From positions 11,218-45,241 of the forward strand of contig JAAXJB010000096.1 of NCBI GenBank assembly GCA_012270065.1: 34,024 nt of DNA, given 5' to 3'. Origin of the DNA: Rubripirellula sp. Its GTDB lineage: Bacteria; Planctomycetota; Planctomycetia; Pirellulales; Pirellulaceae. The translations under genes and the position numbers were made by a program. Of the stretch, positions 14,632 through 24,105 are shown piece after piece. Below the pieces are notes generated by a model, which did not search any database, was not told the DNA's origin, and was given only the letters and a program-made list of their open reading frames with translations. How positions within the stretch are numbered: the stretch's first letter is position 1; every line of letters begins with the position of its first letter.

Positions 14632-17457
14632 ATGATCGCACTCTGGCATTCTCATCGCGTAAGTTCATCTTCCATGCTGTTTTTGATGGTGGCGGGTGTG
14701 TTCTTGAATTCAGCTGCCTTTGCTCAAGAGAGCGGGACAGACACGCCGCCTGAGCCACCAACCGGTCAGATTGCAGAACCGCCAGCGGATTCCGCAGTCC
14801 CCGCTGCGAGTGACGCAAAAGAAGCCGTTCCAGCCTCGAACGGTGAAGACCAAACAGTTCCACCTGTGACCGAAGACGAGGATCCTGGCAAGGCCCTGGC
14901 TGACCTGCTCGGTGCGGCGATGGCAGATCAGGGCGACGAAGTCGGCGAAGTTGATGTCACGGGCAGCAGAAAATTGCCCAATGACGAAGTGCAGTTTCTG
15001 TTTGATGGCGTTGCCTGGCGAGAAGTGATTCGGTGGCTGGCAGATGAGGGCGGCTTGGCTCTGCAAATGTCAGAGTTGCCCACAGGCAGTTTTACCTACT
15101 CGGATCCGCGTCGGTTCACGCACGCTGAGGCAATCGATCGAGTCAATCTGTTTCTGCTGCCGGAAGGCTTCACTCTTGTCCAGAGTGGCAAACTTCTGTC
15201 GGTCATCAATCTGGGAGACCAGCGAAGCATGCAGCAATTGGATGCGATGGCGGAATTGGTGACTCCTGAAGAGTTGGACGGCCGCAATCGCCACGAGGTC
15301 GTGAAGTGTATTTTTCCACTAGGCGATATCGATCCCGAGGAAGCTGTGCAAGAGCTTTCGGTCATGAAACTGATGACAGCACCGGAGGTGCTGGGGAAAA
15401 CCAAACAGTTGATCGTGATCGACACGGCTTCCAAACTGCGGAGTGTCCGATCGATTCTTTCTGCATTCGAACCCGATGAAATGGCAAATGGAACGGTTGT
15501 CCAGAGTTTTGCATTGAAGCACGTTACGGCAGAAGACGTGCTGATCGTTGCCAGACCACATCTTGGTCTCGCGACCGGGGAAATGATTGGCATTGATGTG
15601 AGTATTTCGGCCGATGTACTCGGGAAAAATATCTTTGTTACCGGTTTGGAAGACAAAGTGAAGCTGCTTGAGGGTTTGGTCAAAGCGGTCGATCAACCAG
15701 AGCAGAAGGAAGTCAGTGATGATGGTGAGTCTGTTCTTCGGTCGTACCCGGTAAGCGGTGGCAACGTTGAAACGGTTTATAACGTCCTTCAAACATTGCT
15801 CTCTGGTCGCACCAACACGATCAGACTTTCAATGGATGAGGAGGCGGGGACGATTGTGGCCTTCGCGCCGGATGCGATACATAAAGAGATCCAGGGCACT
15901 GTTTCACAGTTGCAGGCCAGCGAGGCGGAATTCGCAGTGATTCCCCTGAAGACGGTCGATCCCTACTTCGTGATCAGTCTCCTGGACGAAATGCTCGACC
16001 TGCCTGATGCCCTGGACGATCCCGATGAGATCGACCCGGACGCACCAAAAATCGATGCTGACCCGGGCAGCATGCGTCTGTTCGTGCGAGCCAAGAAATC
16101 CCAGTTGGAGCAGATCAGAAAAATCGTCGAAGGTCTTGATTCTGTTCAAAGCCTCGAAACTGGCAACCGTTTGCGAGTTGTTCCTTTGAAAGGAGATGAT
16201 GCCGAGGACTTGCTGGACACAGCGGTCAAGTTCTGGCGAGGTGACAACGAAGTCATCCGATATCGTTCTCTCGGAAATTCAAAGGCGGAAAATATTGAAA
16301 TCATTGTGAATGACCCGCGCGAGCAAAGTTCAAAAACCCAAAGTTCAAAAAGCCAGCGGGCAACGTCAGGGCAGGGGACAGGCAACGATGGCCGTGCTCC
16401 TCAAGGTTCGGAGACAAATTCTGAAACACCGCAACCTGACAAAGTTGAGGCAAAGTTGAATTCGGGAGCGTCTTACGTTTTGGCGACAGCCCAAAGTGAT
16501 TCGGCGGCAATACGGCTTCAAATGACCCCTCGTGGTTTGATGTTGCAATCTGATGACCCGGAGGCATTGGACCGTTTTGAAGAACATCTTCGTGCGATTA
16601 CTGGTCCACTCGATTCCACACCATCGCCACCTGTGGTGTTTTATCTTCAGTACACCAAAGCTGACGACGCTCTGCGGTTTCTGGCAGATTTGCTTGATGG
16701 TGGAGAGGTAGCAATGGAAGCCGAGGCGGGGTCCCTTGTGAATGGCTTCCTGTCTTCGGCAGGGTCGTCTCTGGGAAGTTTCCTGACCACACGCGATGGC
16801 GTGATGACGCTCACGGGAGCAGAGACGTTGACCGTTGTGGCCGACACACGGTTGAACCGCCTGATCGCTCAAGGGTCAGCAACGGAAATTGAACAGGTCG
16901 GTGCTTATTTGAGAATCATTGATCGCAGCGACAGTCCGGCAGATGTAAAAACTTACGGACAGCCTCATGTGATCGAGCTTTCGAATATCAAGGCGACTGA
17001 AATGGCAGCTGTGATACGTGAGGCTTTCTCTGGCCGTGTCGTGCAGCAAACCACTGGTCAACCTGGTCAGCAACCGGGACAGCAGCCTCGTGCACCACAG
17101 AAACCTGATCCACGTGAAGCGGATAACAAGGCGAAGAAGGGGGCTGCTCCTCCCAAGTCGACCACGGCTCGGGATCTGGAGCCTAAAATGACAGTTGCCG
17201 TTCATGAGCCGAGCAATTCGCTGGTTGTGACTGCTCCTGAGCAGTTGTTTGAGCAAGTGGAGCGACTGGTCAGGGTCATTGATGTCCGTGGCGAGCAGAC
17301 AATTGAGGTGGTTGCCCCTTCCAACGGATTGATTTTCGAGACTTTGTTGAACCAGGTATTGCTCGATGAGGAAGGCAGTAGCAGTCGGCGTTCCTCATCG
17401 TCATCATCCAGCAGCAGTCGAACGTCTTCATCATCTTCCAAGTCCAGTGGACGTTAG
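14632..17457 (+). CDS. Exported protein of repeated secretin-N-like modules
   Basis: The 941-residue product has a signal peptide (about 1-31, ending AFAQ) and then an acidic Pro/Ala-rich linker (32-105). An N0-like domain follows (about 116-195; VQFLFDGVAWREVIRWLADEG resembles secretin/TonB short N domains). After it come some six or seven modules of the secretin_N (NolW-like) type, recognised by starts such as IFPLGDIDPEEAV, SFALKHVTAEDVL, SYPVSGGNVETVY, VIPLKTVDPYFVI, VVPLKGDDAEDLL, FYLQYTKADDALR and VIELSNIKATEMA. Each module is followed by a beta strand and a helix ending near 'I..LD'. The C-terminus (about 915-941) is a serine/arginine tail. I see no C-terminal secretin barrel, so it is not a complete outer-membrane secretin. 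It may be a periplasmic scaffold or partner of a secretion pore. The EF-hand/P-domain gene follows after 21 bases. Confidence 0.85.
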   Translation: MIALWHSHRVSSSSMLFLMVAGVFLNSAAFAQESGTDTPPEPPTGQIAEPPADSAVPAASDAKEAVPASNGEDQTVPPVTEDEDPGKALADLLGAAMADQGDEVGEVDVTGSRKLPNDEVQFLFDGVAWREVIRWLADEGGLALQMSELPTGSFTYSDPRRFTHAEAIDRVNLFLLPEGFTLVQSGKLLSVINLGDQRSMQQLDAMAELVTPEELDGRNRHEVVKCIFPLGDIDPEEAVQELSVMKLMTAPEVLGKTKQLIVIDTASKLRSVRSILSAFEPDEMANGTVVQSFALKHVTAEDVLIVARPHLGLATGEMIGIDVSISADVLGKNIFVTGLEDKVKLLEGLVKAVDQPEQKEVSDDGESVLRSYPVSGGNVETVYNVLQTLLSGRTNTIRLSMDEEAGTIVAFAPDAIHKEIQGTVSQLQASEAEFAVIPLKTVDPYFVISLLDEMLDLPDALDDPDEIDPDAPKIDADPGSMRLFVRAKKSQLEQIRKIVEGLDSVQSLETGNRLRVVPLKGDDAEDLLDTAVKFWRGDNEVIRYRSLGNSKAENIEIIVNDPREQSSKTQSSKSQRATSGQGTGNDGRAPQGSETNSETPQPDKVEAKLNSGASYVLATAQSDSAAIRLQMTPRGLMLQSDDPEALDRFEEHLRAITGPLDSTPSPPVVFYLQYTKADDALRFLADLLDGGEVAMEAEAGSLVNGFLSSAGSSLGSFLTTRDGVMTLTGAETLTVVADTRLNRLIAQGSATEIEQVGAYLRIIDRSDSPADVKTYGQPHVIELSNIKATEMAAVIREAFSGRVVQQTTGQPGQQPGQQPRAPQKPDPREADNKAKKGAAPPKSTTARDLEPKMTVAVHEPSNSLVVTAPEQLFEQVERLVRVIDVRGEQTIEVVAPSNGLIFETLLNQVLLDEEGSSSRRSSSSSSSSSRTSSSSSKSSGR

Positions 17458-17478
17458 TGGCAATCGGGGTTGAGTCCA

Positions 17479-19356
17479 ATGATTGAACGCAGGTTACGCT
17501 TTGCAGTTGTTCTGGTGGCCGTGACAGGTTTCGTCCATTGCATGATGGCGAATCATGGCATGGCGCAGTCGGGATTGCGTGAATCTCTGGAAAAGCTTGA
17601 TCGCAACCAGAATGGTGAAATTGACCCTGATGAAATCACCCCACTGGCGCGGCCGTACCTGGAGCGTCTGGCAAAAGCGCGACGCATGACGCTCACGAGG
17701 TCGTACGATATTGAAAGATGGCAGGAGGCTGCACGGGTTTACTTTGCTCTCCAGAATGGTGTGTCCGGTGAACGGATCCGGCCAGAAACCGAGGCCTCGG
17801 TCAAATCATTTGAACCGGATCCTGATGCCGCGCTGGTACCTGAATTCGGTCTCCCCTTCGTAAGATTTCCGTACATACAGGCAGATCTGGATCAGGCTGA
17901 CCGGACACTCCGGCGTTCGGATCGGAATCAGGACGGCTACATTGACCATGCAGAAGCCGCGAGGGCCGAATGGACCCATCGGCAGCCATTCGACGAAGAC
18001 CTGAATAAAGATGATCGATTGAGTCGGATGGAACTGGCTCAGCGTTATGCCAGACGTCGATTGCTGTCGGGAGCTTCCGACGAACTGGTTCGCAAGGCGG
18101 GCAGAGTTGGTAACGGGATACAGCCCGTGACGCGTGCTGAAACCGAGCGTCAGGACAGCAGCCAATGGTGGCGTCGCGGTGGAAGTCGGTATTACCTGAC
18201 TGCAACAGTACTGGGGCGGTTCGACAAGAACCGGAACGGTCGCCTTGAGAAAGACGAAACCGTTAGTCTGGGGTTCCCGCCCGGGAAAATCGACATCGAT
18301 CGGGATGGCGTACTTTCGCGGGACGAATTGACGACTTATCTCACTGCTCTGCAGGAAGAAATCGGTGATCTCGGTGAAAGTTTGCCAGGTTGGTTTTATG
18401 AACTCGATGCCAATCGGGACGACCAGATTGCCATGGCCGAATTCACCGCTGAGTGGTCAGAGGAAAAAATAGCAGAGTTTGCCTCCTACGACGCAAATCA
18501 GGACGGCTTACTGACTGCCAGTGAGGTTCTCGCTGCGATTGCTCTCGTCGGGGGTAGTTATGCAAACAACGACGCTGAGGTCCTGCCGCCACGAAAAACT
18601 ATCATCTCAGAGATTGAAGTGCTCGATGATTTTGTCATCGGTGACTTGAACGTTCGGATTTCAGTGACTCACTCGCATACATCCTACCTCGATGCCTTTT
18701 TAACCGGACCAGACGGTCAGAGGATTGAGTTGTTCACGGAAGTTGGTGCTCACGATGATCATTTTGATGGAACCATCTTTGATGACCAGGCACGGAATCC
18801 GATCACCAAAGGACGACCACCTTTTCAGGGGTCGTACATCCCCGAGGGAGCGTTGAAACGACAGCCAAGTTTGGGAAGCTTCAATGGCAAGAGTGTGAAA
18901 GGTGTCTGGCAATTGGTGATCAGAGGATCTCGTAGCGAACGCTGGGGCATGTTGCACAGTTGGGAATTGATGGTGACCCCCGTCGATGACATGATGGATC
19001 CGGAGAAGACGGAAAGTGAGAACGCTGGCAGCACGACAGCAGCAGCTAACGCACCACCGCCAGTGGCTCCGGCTCAAGAACAGGCACCATCCGAACCAAA
19101 GGTCCAGTGGGAGAGAAAAGCCACAGCCGAATCCGACGCTCGGACATTGGCAATCACCAGATACAGGGAGATCATGGCCAGTCGTGAAGGCATGACCACT
19201 CAGGAAGCCAAGGCCATCTACATGGAGAAGTATGGTTCCGGCAAAAAAGGTGGCGGTGACAAGGAAAAGGCTGACAAGGGTTTCTACGGCAAAGAAAAAC
19301 GTTCAGGATTTGGCAAGAATCCTGAGAAATCCATCAAGCAGAAAGAAGCGAATTAA
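17479..19356 (+). CDS. Exported EF-hand protein with a proprotein-convertase P domain
   Basis: The 625-residue product has a signal peptide (about 1-29). Seven EF-hand-type loops can be read: 41-52 (DRNQNGEIDPDE), 148-159, 174-185, 249-260, 272-283, 310-321 and 338-349, most with D/N at positions 1, 3 and 5, G or an equivalent at 6 and E at 12. Residues about 376-502 form a P domain (ISEIEVLDDFVIGDLNVRIS, then HTSYLDAFLTGPDG, then GVWQLVIRGSRSERWGMLHSW). An Ala/Pro linker and a Lys/Gly-rich tail follow. The P domain normally trails a subtilisin/kexin protease, but no protease domain is present. It probably binds calcium at the cell surface or periplasm. The ATG at 17479 is preceded by GGGG nine bases away. 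It directly follows the secretin-N-repeat gene and likely shares its transcript and function. Confidence 0.9.
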   Translation: MIERRLRFAVVLVAVTGFVHCMMANHGMAQSGLRESLEKLDRNQNGEIDPDEITPLARPYLERLAKARRMTLTRSYDIERWQEAARVYFALQNGVSGERIRPETEASVKSFEPDPDAALVPEFGLPFVRFPYIQADLDQADRTLRRSDRNQDGYIDHAEAARAEWTHRQPFDEDLNKDDRLSRMELAQRYARRRLLSGASDELVRKAGRVGNGIQPVTRAETERQDSSQWWRRGGSRYYLTATVLGRFDKNRNGRLEKDETVSLGFPPGKIDIDRDGVLSRDELTTYLTALQEEIGDLGESLPGWFYELDANRDDQIAMAEFTAEWSEEKIAEFASYDANQDGLLTASEVLAAIALVGGSYANNDAEVLPPRKTIISEIEVLDDFVIGDLNVRISVTHSHTSYLDAFLTGPDGQRIELFTEVGAHDDHFDGTIFDDQARNPITKGRPPFQGSYIPEGALKRQPSLGSFNGKSVKGVWQLVIRGSRSERWGMLHSWELMVTPVDDMMDPEKTESENAGSTTAAANAPPPVAPAQEQAPSEPKVQWERKATAESDARTLAITRYREIMASREGMTTQEAKAIYMEKYGSGKKGGGDKEKADKGFYGKEKRSGFGKNPEKSIKQKEAN

Positions 19357-19416
19357 CTTGCTCCAGCCAACCTGTGGCTCAGGTGCTGCAGGTCTCCCGC
19401 ATTCGGGTTCAATCAG

Positions 19417-19450
19417 GCCTCCGCAATTTCTTTGTTTGCGGGGGCTTTTT
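19417..19450 (+). terminator. Rho-independent terminator
   Basis: GCCTCCGCAA (19417-19426) pairs with TTGCGGGGGC (19436-19445) with one wobble pair, giving a 10-bp GC-rich stem with a 9-base loop, directly followed by TTTTT (19446-19450). It lies 60 bases after the stop of the EF-hand/P-domain gene and terminates the + strand two-gene unit. Confidence 0.85.
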
Positions 19451-19515
19451 CGTTGAAATCGTGTTGCTTGCTTTCGCAGTCTGGCCGCTCAACTTGCCCA
19501 TGTGGCCGTTGGCGA

Positions 19516-20952
19516 TCAGGTCAGGATTTCCTTGACAACTCTGCCATGCACATCCGTCAGGCGGAAGTCGCGACCCTGAAATCTGTAGGTCAGTCGTTTG
19601 TGGTCGATGCCGAACAGGTGCAGCATGGTGGCATGTAAATCATGAACATGAACCTTGTTCTCAACAGCACTGTATCCCAGTTCATCGGTTGCACCCCACG
19701 AAAAGCCAGGCTTGATTCCGCCCCCTGCCATCCAGCAGGAAAAGCCCATGATGTGGTGGTCACGTCCAGACCCCTGAGCCATCGGTGTGCGACCAAATTC
19801 GCCGCCCCAGATGATGAGTGTTTCATCGAGCATGCCGCGCTGTTTCAAATCCTTGACGAGAGCTGCGGTACCCTTGTCAACAAATTTGGCTGTGACCTGT
19901 GATCCACCTTTGATGCCACCGTGGTGGTCCCAGCCGCGATGGTAAAGCTGGATGAATCGTACGCCGCGTTCTGCGAGCCTTCTTGCCAACAGGCAGTTTG
20001 ATGCGAAGGAGCCGTCTCCGCCTTTGGTTCCATAGAGATCCAGGATGTGTTGGGGTTCCTTGGACAGATCCATCAGTTCGGGTGTTGAAGTCTGCATTTT
20101 GAACGCGAGTTCATACTGGGCAATTCGCGTTGCAATTTCAGGGTCCTGATAAGTTGCATTGCCCACACTGTTGAGTGACTGGATTGCCCGAATGACCTCT
20201 CTTTGGCTCTTCAGGTCAACTCCCTTGGGACTGTTGACGTAGAGAACAGGATCGCCCTGGGAACGGAATTCAACACCCTGAAAACGACTGGGTAGAAAAC
20301 CACTGTGCCATTGACGCGCCGCGATTGGCTGGGATTGTCCTCCTCCTACCGAAGTCAGCACAACGTATCCGGGCAGGTTGTCGCATTCACTGCCCAAACC
20401 ATAGAGCAACCATGAGCCCATTGAGGGGCGACCAGGAATCGATGTCCCCGTGTTCATCAAAGTGTGCGCCGGGTCATGATTGATCTGATCGGTTTGCATG
20501 GAACGGATCACACAAATGTCGTCGGCAATCGACCCGATTTCTGGCAGGATCGAGCTGATTTCAAGACCGGATTTTCCAAATCGTTTGAATTCATGTTGTG
20601 GACCAAGGCACTTCAGATTGTTCGCCTGCCCTTGCAGTTGAGCAATCTGTTTTCCTTCCGTATACGACTTGGGCATTGGCTTTCCATCCATCTTGCCCAG
20701 CTCTGGCTTTGGGTCGAGGGTTTCCAGATGTGAGGGGCCACCGGCCATGCAAAGATGGATCACGCGTTTGATACGCCCTGCGTCTTTCGCAACGGGATAG
20801 ATTCCATCCCACTTCGGGACTTCGATATCAGCGTCCGCACCGAGACCCTGCTGGGGATCGAGCATGGTTGCCAACGCAGCGGCACCAATTCCATAGGATC
20901 CGTGCCTCAGGAAAGTACGTCGGCAAAGATGATGGGCAAGCGAGTTGTGCAT
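19516..20952 (-). CDS. DUF1501 domain protein with Tat-like signal
   Basis: The 478-residue product begins with a twin-arginine-type leader (R11-R12-T-F-L, then GSYGIGAAALATML). The body is typical DUF1501: KRVIHLCMAGGPSHLETLDPKP, the DDICVIRSMQTDQINHDPAH block, STPELMDLSKEP, and C-terminal WGGEFGRTPMAQGSGRDHH. These proteins belong to the alkaline-phosphatase/sulfatase-like superfamily and are abundant in planctomycetes; their reaction is not established. It begins 39 bases after the PSD1-cytochrome gene on the same strand, the usual order for this pair, so the two are probably one operon and may act together. The start at 20952 is supported by the Tat-like signal. Confidence 0.95.
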   Translation of the reverse strand: MHNSLAHHLCRRTFLRHGSYGIGAAALATMLDPQQGLGADADIEVPKWDGIYPVAKDAGRIKRVIHLCMAGGPSHLETLDPKPELGKMDGKPMPKSYTEGKQIAQLQGQANNLKCLGPQHEFKRFGKSGLEISSILPEIGSIADDICVIRSMQTDQINHDPAHTLMNTGTSIPGRPSMGSWLLYGLGSECDNLPGYVVLTSVGGGQSQPIAARQWHSGFLPSRFQGVEFRSQGDPVLYVNSPKGVDLKSQREVIRAIQSLNSVGNATYQDPEIATRIAQYELAFKMQTSTPELMDLSKEPQHILDLYGTKGGDGSFASNCLLARRLAERGVRFIQLYHRGWDHHGGIKGGSQVTAKFVDKGTAALVKDLKQRGMLDETLIIWGGEFGRTPMAQGSGRDHHIMGFSCWMAGGGIKPGFSWGATDELGYSAVENKVHVHDLHATMLHLFGIDHKRLTYRFQGRDFRLTDVHGRVVKEILT

Positions 20953-20991
20953 TTCAAAAGGTCCAGCTGTGGCTCAATGGTGTTAGGGAAA

Positions 20992-23900
20992 TCAGTTGCG
21001 GGTGATGAATTCGTGCATGTTCATGATGGCACGGGTTGCTGATAACAGTGCAGCGGTTTCGATCGGGTCAATCGCATCATTGACGGGGGCCAGACCCACC
21101 GAAATCAGTTCTTTGGCTGCGTCCGGATTGGATTGATAGTGGTCACGCTGCTGTTGGACCAGGGATGTCAGGATCTTCAATTCCTGATCGTTGGGAACCC
21201 GGCTCATGGCGTGCTGGATTGCCGCAGTGATTCGTTCTTCATCGGTGGTCATGTCGCGGGCCAGCAATTGCTCGGCGAACACTCTGGCGGCTTCAACATA
21301 AGAGGGGTCGTTCAAAAGAACGAGTGCTGCCAGTGGTGTATTGGATCGAGGCCGCTCTGCAGTACATTCTTCGCGGGCTGGTGCATCAAATGACTTCATC
21401 GCTGGATGCAGGAACTGGCGTTGCCAGTGTGTGTAGACACCACGACGATACTGTTCATCACCAGTGTCCTGTTTGTAAGTTCGTCTCGGAAAATTCAGGT
21501 GTCGCAGAAGTCCAGCTGGTTGATAGGGTTTGACACTCCGCCCGCCGATTTCGTCGACCAGCAAGCCGCTGACAGCAAGTGCATTGTCGCGGATCAGTTC
21601 GGCGTCAAGACGATATCTCGATTGTCTTGCGAGCAGACGATTGAACGGATCGGTTTCGGCCAATTCCGGGCGAGGCAGTGATGATTGTTGATAGGTTTCA
21701 GACGTGAGGATCAAGCGGACCATGTGTTTGATGTTCCAGCCACTGTCAATGAATTCCTGCGCCAGAGCATCGAGTAGTTCCGGGTGTGACGGGTACTCGC
21801 CCTGTGATCCGATGTCGTCCAGTACTTTGCTGAGACCTGTGCCGAAAAACAGTTTCCAGAGACGATTGACAAATACACGGGCGGTGAGCGGGTTGTTCCT
21901 GGCAGTCAGCCAGTTTGCAAGATCCAGGCGGTTGATCGGTTTTTCCTGCTGATTGGATTCAATCTGTGGCAAAAAGTGAGGAACATTTGGCGTGACGACT
22001 TCACCGCTCATGTCCATCCAGTTGCCACGCGGCAGAACTCGCATTTCACGTGGCGCGACTGTTTGAGTGATCAATGAAGTTCGGGTGTGTGCTTTCTCTG
22101 TGTCAACTCGTTCCTTTTTGATGGCCTCGATCTTCTTTCGGACATCAGCCAGTTGTGGGCTGATTGATCGATAGTGAGCGAGCAGTTTTGCCACCTGTTC
22201 TTCTGTTCGTTTCTCAGTGTCAGTGGCAAAAACAGCCTGAACCTCGGCAGGGAGTTCCAGCTTGGGATCAAGACTGACTTTGCCTGACGTGCCGGACAGT
22301 CGAAAGCACCCCAGGGTATGACCGGGATTCGTGTGGTTCTGATCGATCTCCACGACCAGAGTGATCCCGGCTTTCGGTTGGACAGGGGTTTCAAATTCGG
22401 CAATCCACGAATTGGCCTTGCCCGCCTGTGGCATCACTGCCCAGCCCCACGTGGCACCTTTGCTGTCGCCATCAATTGCGGCAATTGCTTTCCATCCTTT
22501 GTAGGGATTGCTGTTGCCATCAGCTTGTTCAAAGGATGCTTTCGCATTGATCAGCTTTAAAGGAGTCGACTTTCCCTCCGCATCCACTGCGTGGACTTTC
22601 ACCTCGCTGATGACAAAGTTTCCATTGCCTGCACGACCTGGACCTTTCTGGGGAAGGGTTGCATGGGGAAGCACTTCGATGCGGATGCCATTAAGCGTTT
22701 CTTTCTGGTCTTGAAGGGTCACACGGTAACTGTTGGTTTCATGTCCTGGACCGGATGCGAGAATCGACTGGTCCTGCTGGACTGCCAGTTGAGTTCCGTG
22801 CAAGGCAGATGTCTTTGCGGGTGCCAGTGGTTTCCAGTCGGTTTGTGGGGTCTCCTGCTCAGCGATCCACTTATCAAATGCCTCACTGATGTCAGTTGAT
22901 TCGTAGGTTGTCTGGGTTTCCGAGAGTCGTGCGTCGATCTTCTCGAGTAGACCAGCTAATTCATCATCGGCGACTTTTACGGTGGGACCCCATGCCCCAT
23001 CCCGGTTGGCACCCGCATACAGTCCGCGTTCCTTGATGTCAGCGAAGAAAGAAGCAAACTGGTAAAAATCTTTTTGCGTGAACGGATCGAACTTGTGATT
23101 GTGGCACTCCGCGCAGCCCAGTGTCGAACCCAACCATACGGTGGACGCCGTGCGAACACGGTCCGATGCATACTTGGTGAGGTATTCCTTGGGTTGAGCA
23201 CCACCTTCAGCAGACATCATGCCCAGTTTGTTGTAGCCCGAAGCAATGAGTTGATCCTGCGTGGGGTTGGGAAGCAGGTCACCAGCCAACTGCTCGCGGG
23301 TGAACTGATCAAACGGCATGTTGGCATTGAAGGCGTTGATCACATAGTCGCGATAAGGAGAAACGCTCACATCCTGATCACCGTGATATCCCACGGTATC
23401 GGCGTAACGCACCAGATCAAGCCAGTAAATGGCCATCCGTTCTCCGTAGTGTGGTGATGTGAGTAGTCGGTCTACCAGTTTTTCCCAGGCGTCGCCCGAC
23501 TTGTCATTCAAGAAGGTCTTGAGTTCGTCGTCCGATGGTGGCAGGCCGATGACATCGAAGAAGACGCGTCTTGCCAGGGTGTGATCCTTTGCGATGTTCG
23601 AAGGCGTGATTCCTTTGGAGGCAAGTTGTGATCGGACCAATTGATCAATCCAGCCATCGCCGCGTTCAATGGTACTGCCGAGGGGACTGTCGAGTGGTTC
23701 GTAAGCCCAGTGACCTGACCAGTCCGCGCCTTGGGTGATCCAGTTTTTGAGCAACTGTATTTCTGCCGGTTTGAGCGTCTTGTTGTGTTCCGGGGGCGGC
23801 ATGATTTCGTCCGGATCTTCCGAGAGGATTCGTCGCACCAGTTCACTGTCTTCAATCTTGCCGGGGACGATCGCTGCATAGCCACCAAGGTCGGACTTGG

Positions 23901-24105
23901 CGATGGCTTCAACATCAAATCGCAAGCCGTCGTCACTGCCACCCTGACGTTGTCCCTCGTCCGGTCCGTGACAGGCGTAGCATTTGTCTGAGAGAATCGG
24001 TTTGATGTCACGATTGAAATTCACCACATCAGCCGCATTGCTGGGACTGATGATTGCGAGGGTGCACAAAAGAACCAGGTGGCAGCGTAAGACAGCATTC
24101 GGCAT
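20992..24105 (-). CDS. Planctomycete cytochrome c / DUF1549 / DUF1553 (PSD1) protein
   Basis: The 1037-residue product has a signal peptide (1-24, ending SNAAD). A planctomycete-type cytochrome c domain follows, with the haem motif C42-Y-A-C45-H46 (NFNRDIKPILSDKCYACHGP) and a possible axial methionine in the EIMPPPEHNKTL segment. Next are the DUF1549 domain (about 150-360: GIPLARRVFFD-like block, then MAIYWLDLVRYADTVGYHGD, and GSTLGCAECHNHKFDPFTQKDFY, which holds a second CxxCH), a central beta-sandwich-like region (about 430-620) and DUF1553 (about 720-1000: NRLDLANWLTARNNPLTARV, FGTGL, DIGSQGEYPSHPELLDAL). Both CAECH and CYACH could bind haem c. Such proteins are thought to be periplasmic electron carriers or oxidoreductases linked to polysaccharide use, but their biochemistry is unproven. 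It is followed by DUF1501. Confidence 0.95.
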   Translation of the reverse strand: MPNAVLRCHLVLLCTLAIISPSNAADVVNFNRDIKPILSDKCYACHGPDEGQRQGGSDDGLRFDVEAIAKSDLGGYAAIVPGKIEDSELVRRILSEDPDEIMPPPEHNKTLKPAEIQLLKNWITQGADWSGHWAYEPLDSPLGSTIERGDGWIDQLVRSQLASKGITPSNIAKDHTLARRVFFDVIGLPPSDDELKTFLNDKSGDAWEKLVDRLLTSPHYGERMAIYWLDLVRYADTVGYHGDQDVSVSPYRDYVINAFNANMPFDQFTREQLAGDLLPNPTQDQLIASGYNKLGMMSAEGGAQPKEYLTKYASDRVRTASTVWLGSTLGCAECHNHKFDPFTQKDFYQFASFFADIKERGLYAGANRDGAWGPTVKVADDELAGLLEKIDARLSETQTTYESTDISEAFDKWIAEQETPQTDWKPLAPAKTSALHGTQLAVQQDQSILASGPGHETNSYRVTLQDQKETLNGIRIEVLPHATLPQKGPGRAGNGNFVISEVKVHAVDAEGKSTPLKLINAKASFEQADGNSNPYKGWKAIAAIDGDSKGATWGWAVMPQAGKANSWIAEFETPVQPKAGITLVVEIDQNHTNPGHTLGCFRLSGTSGKVSLDPKLELPAEVQAVFATDTEKRTEEQVAKLLAHYRSISPQLADVRKKIEAIKKERVDTEKAHTRTSLITQTVAPREMRVLPRGNWMDMSGEVVTPNVPHFLPQIESNQQEKPINRLDLANWLTARNNPLTARVFVNRLWKLFFGTGLSKVLDDIGSQGEYPSHPELLDALAQEFIDSGWNIKHMVRLILTSETYQQSSLPRPELAETDPFNRLLARQSRYRLDAELIRDNALAVSGLLVDEIGGRSVKPYQPAGLLRHLNFPRRTYKQDTGDEQYRRGVYTHWQRQFLHPAMKSFDAPAREECTAERPRSNTPLAALVLLNDPSYVEAARVFAEQLLARDMTTDEERITAAIQHAMSRVPNDQELKILTSLVQQQRDHYQSNPDAAKELISVGLAPVNDAIDPIETAALLSATRAIMNMHEFITRN

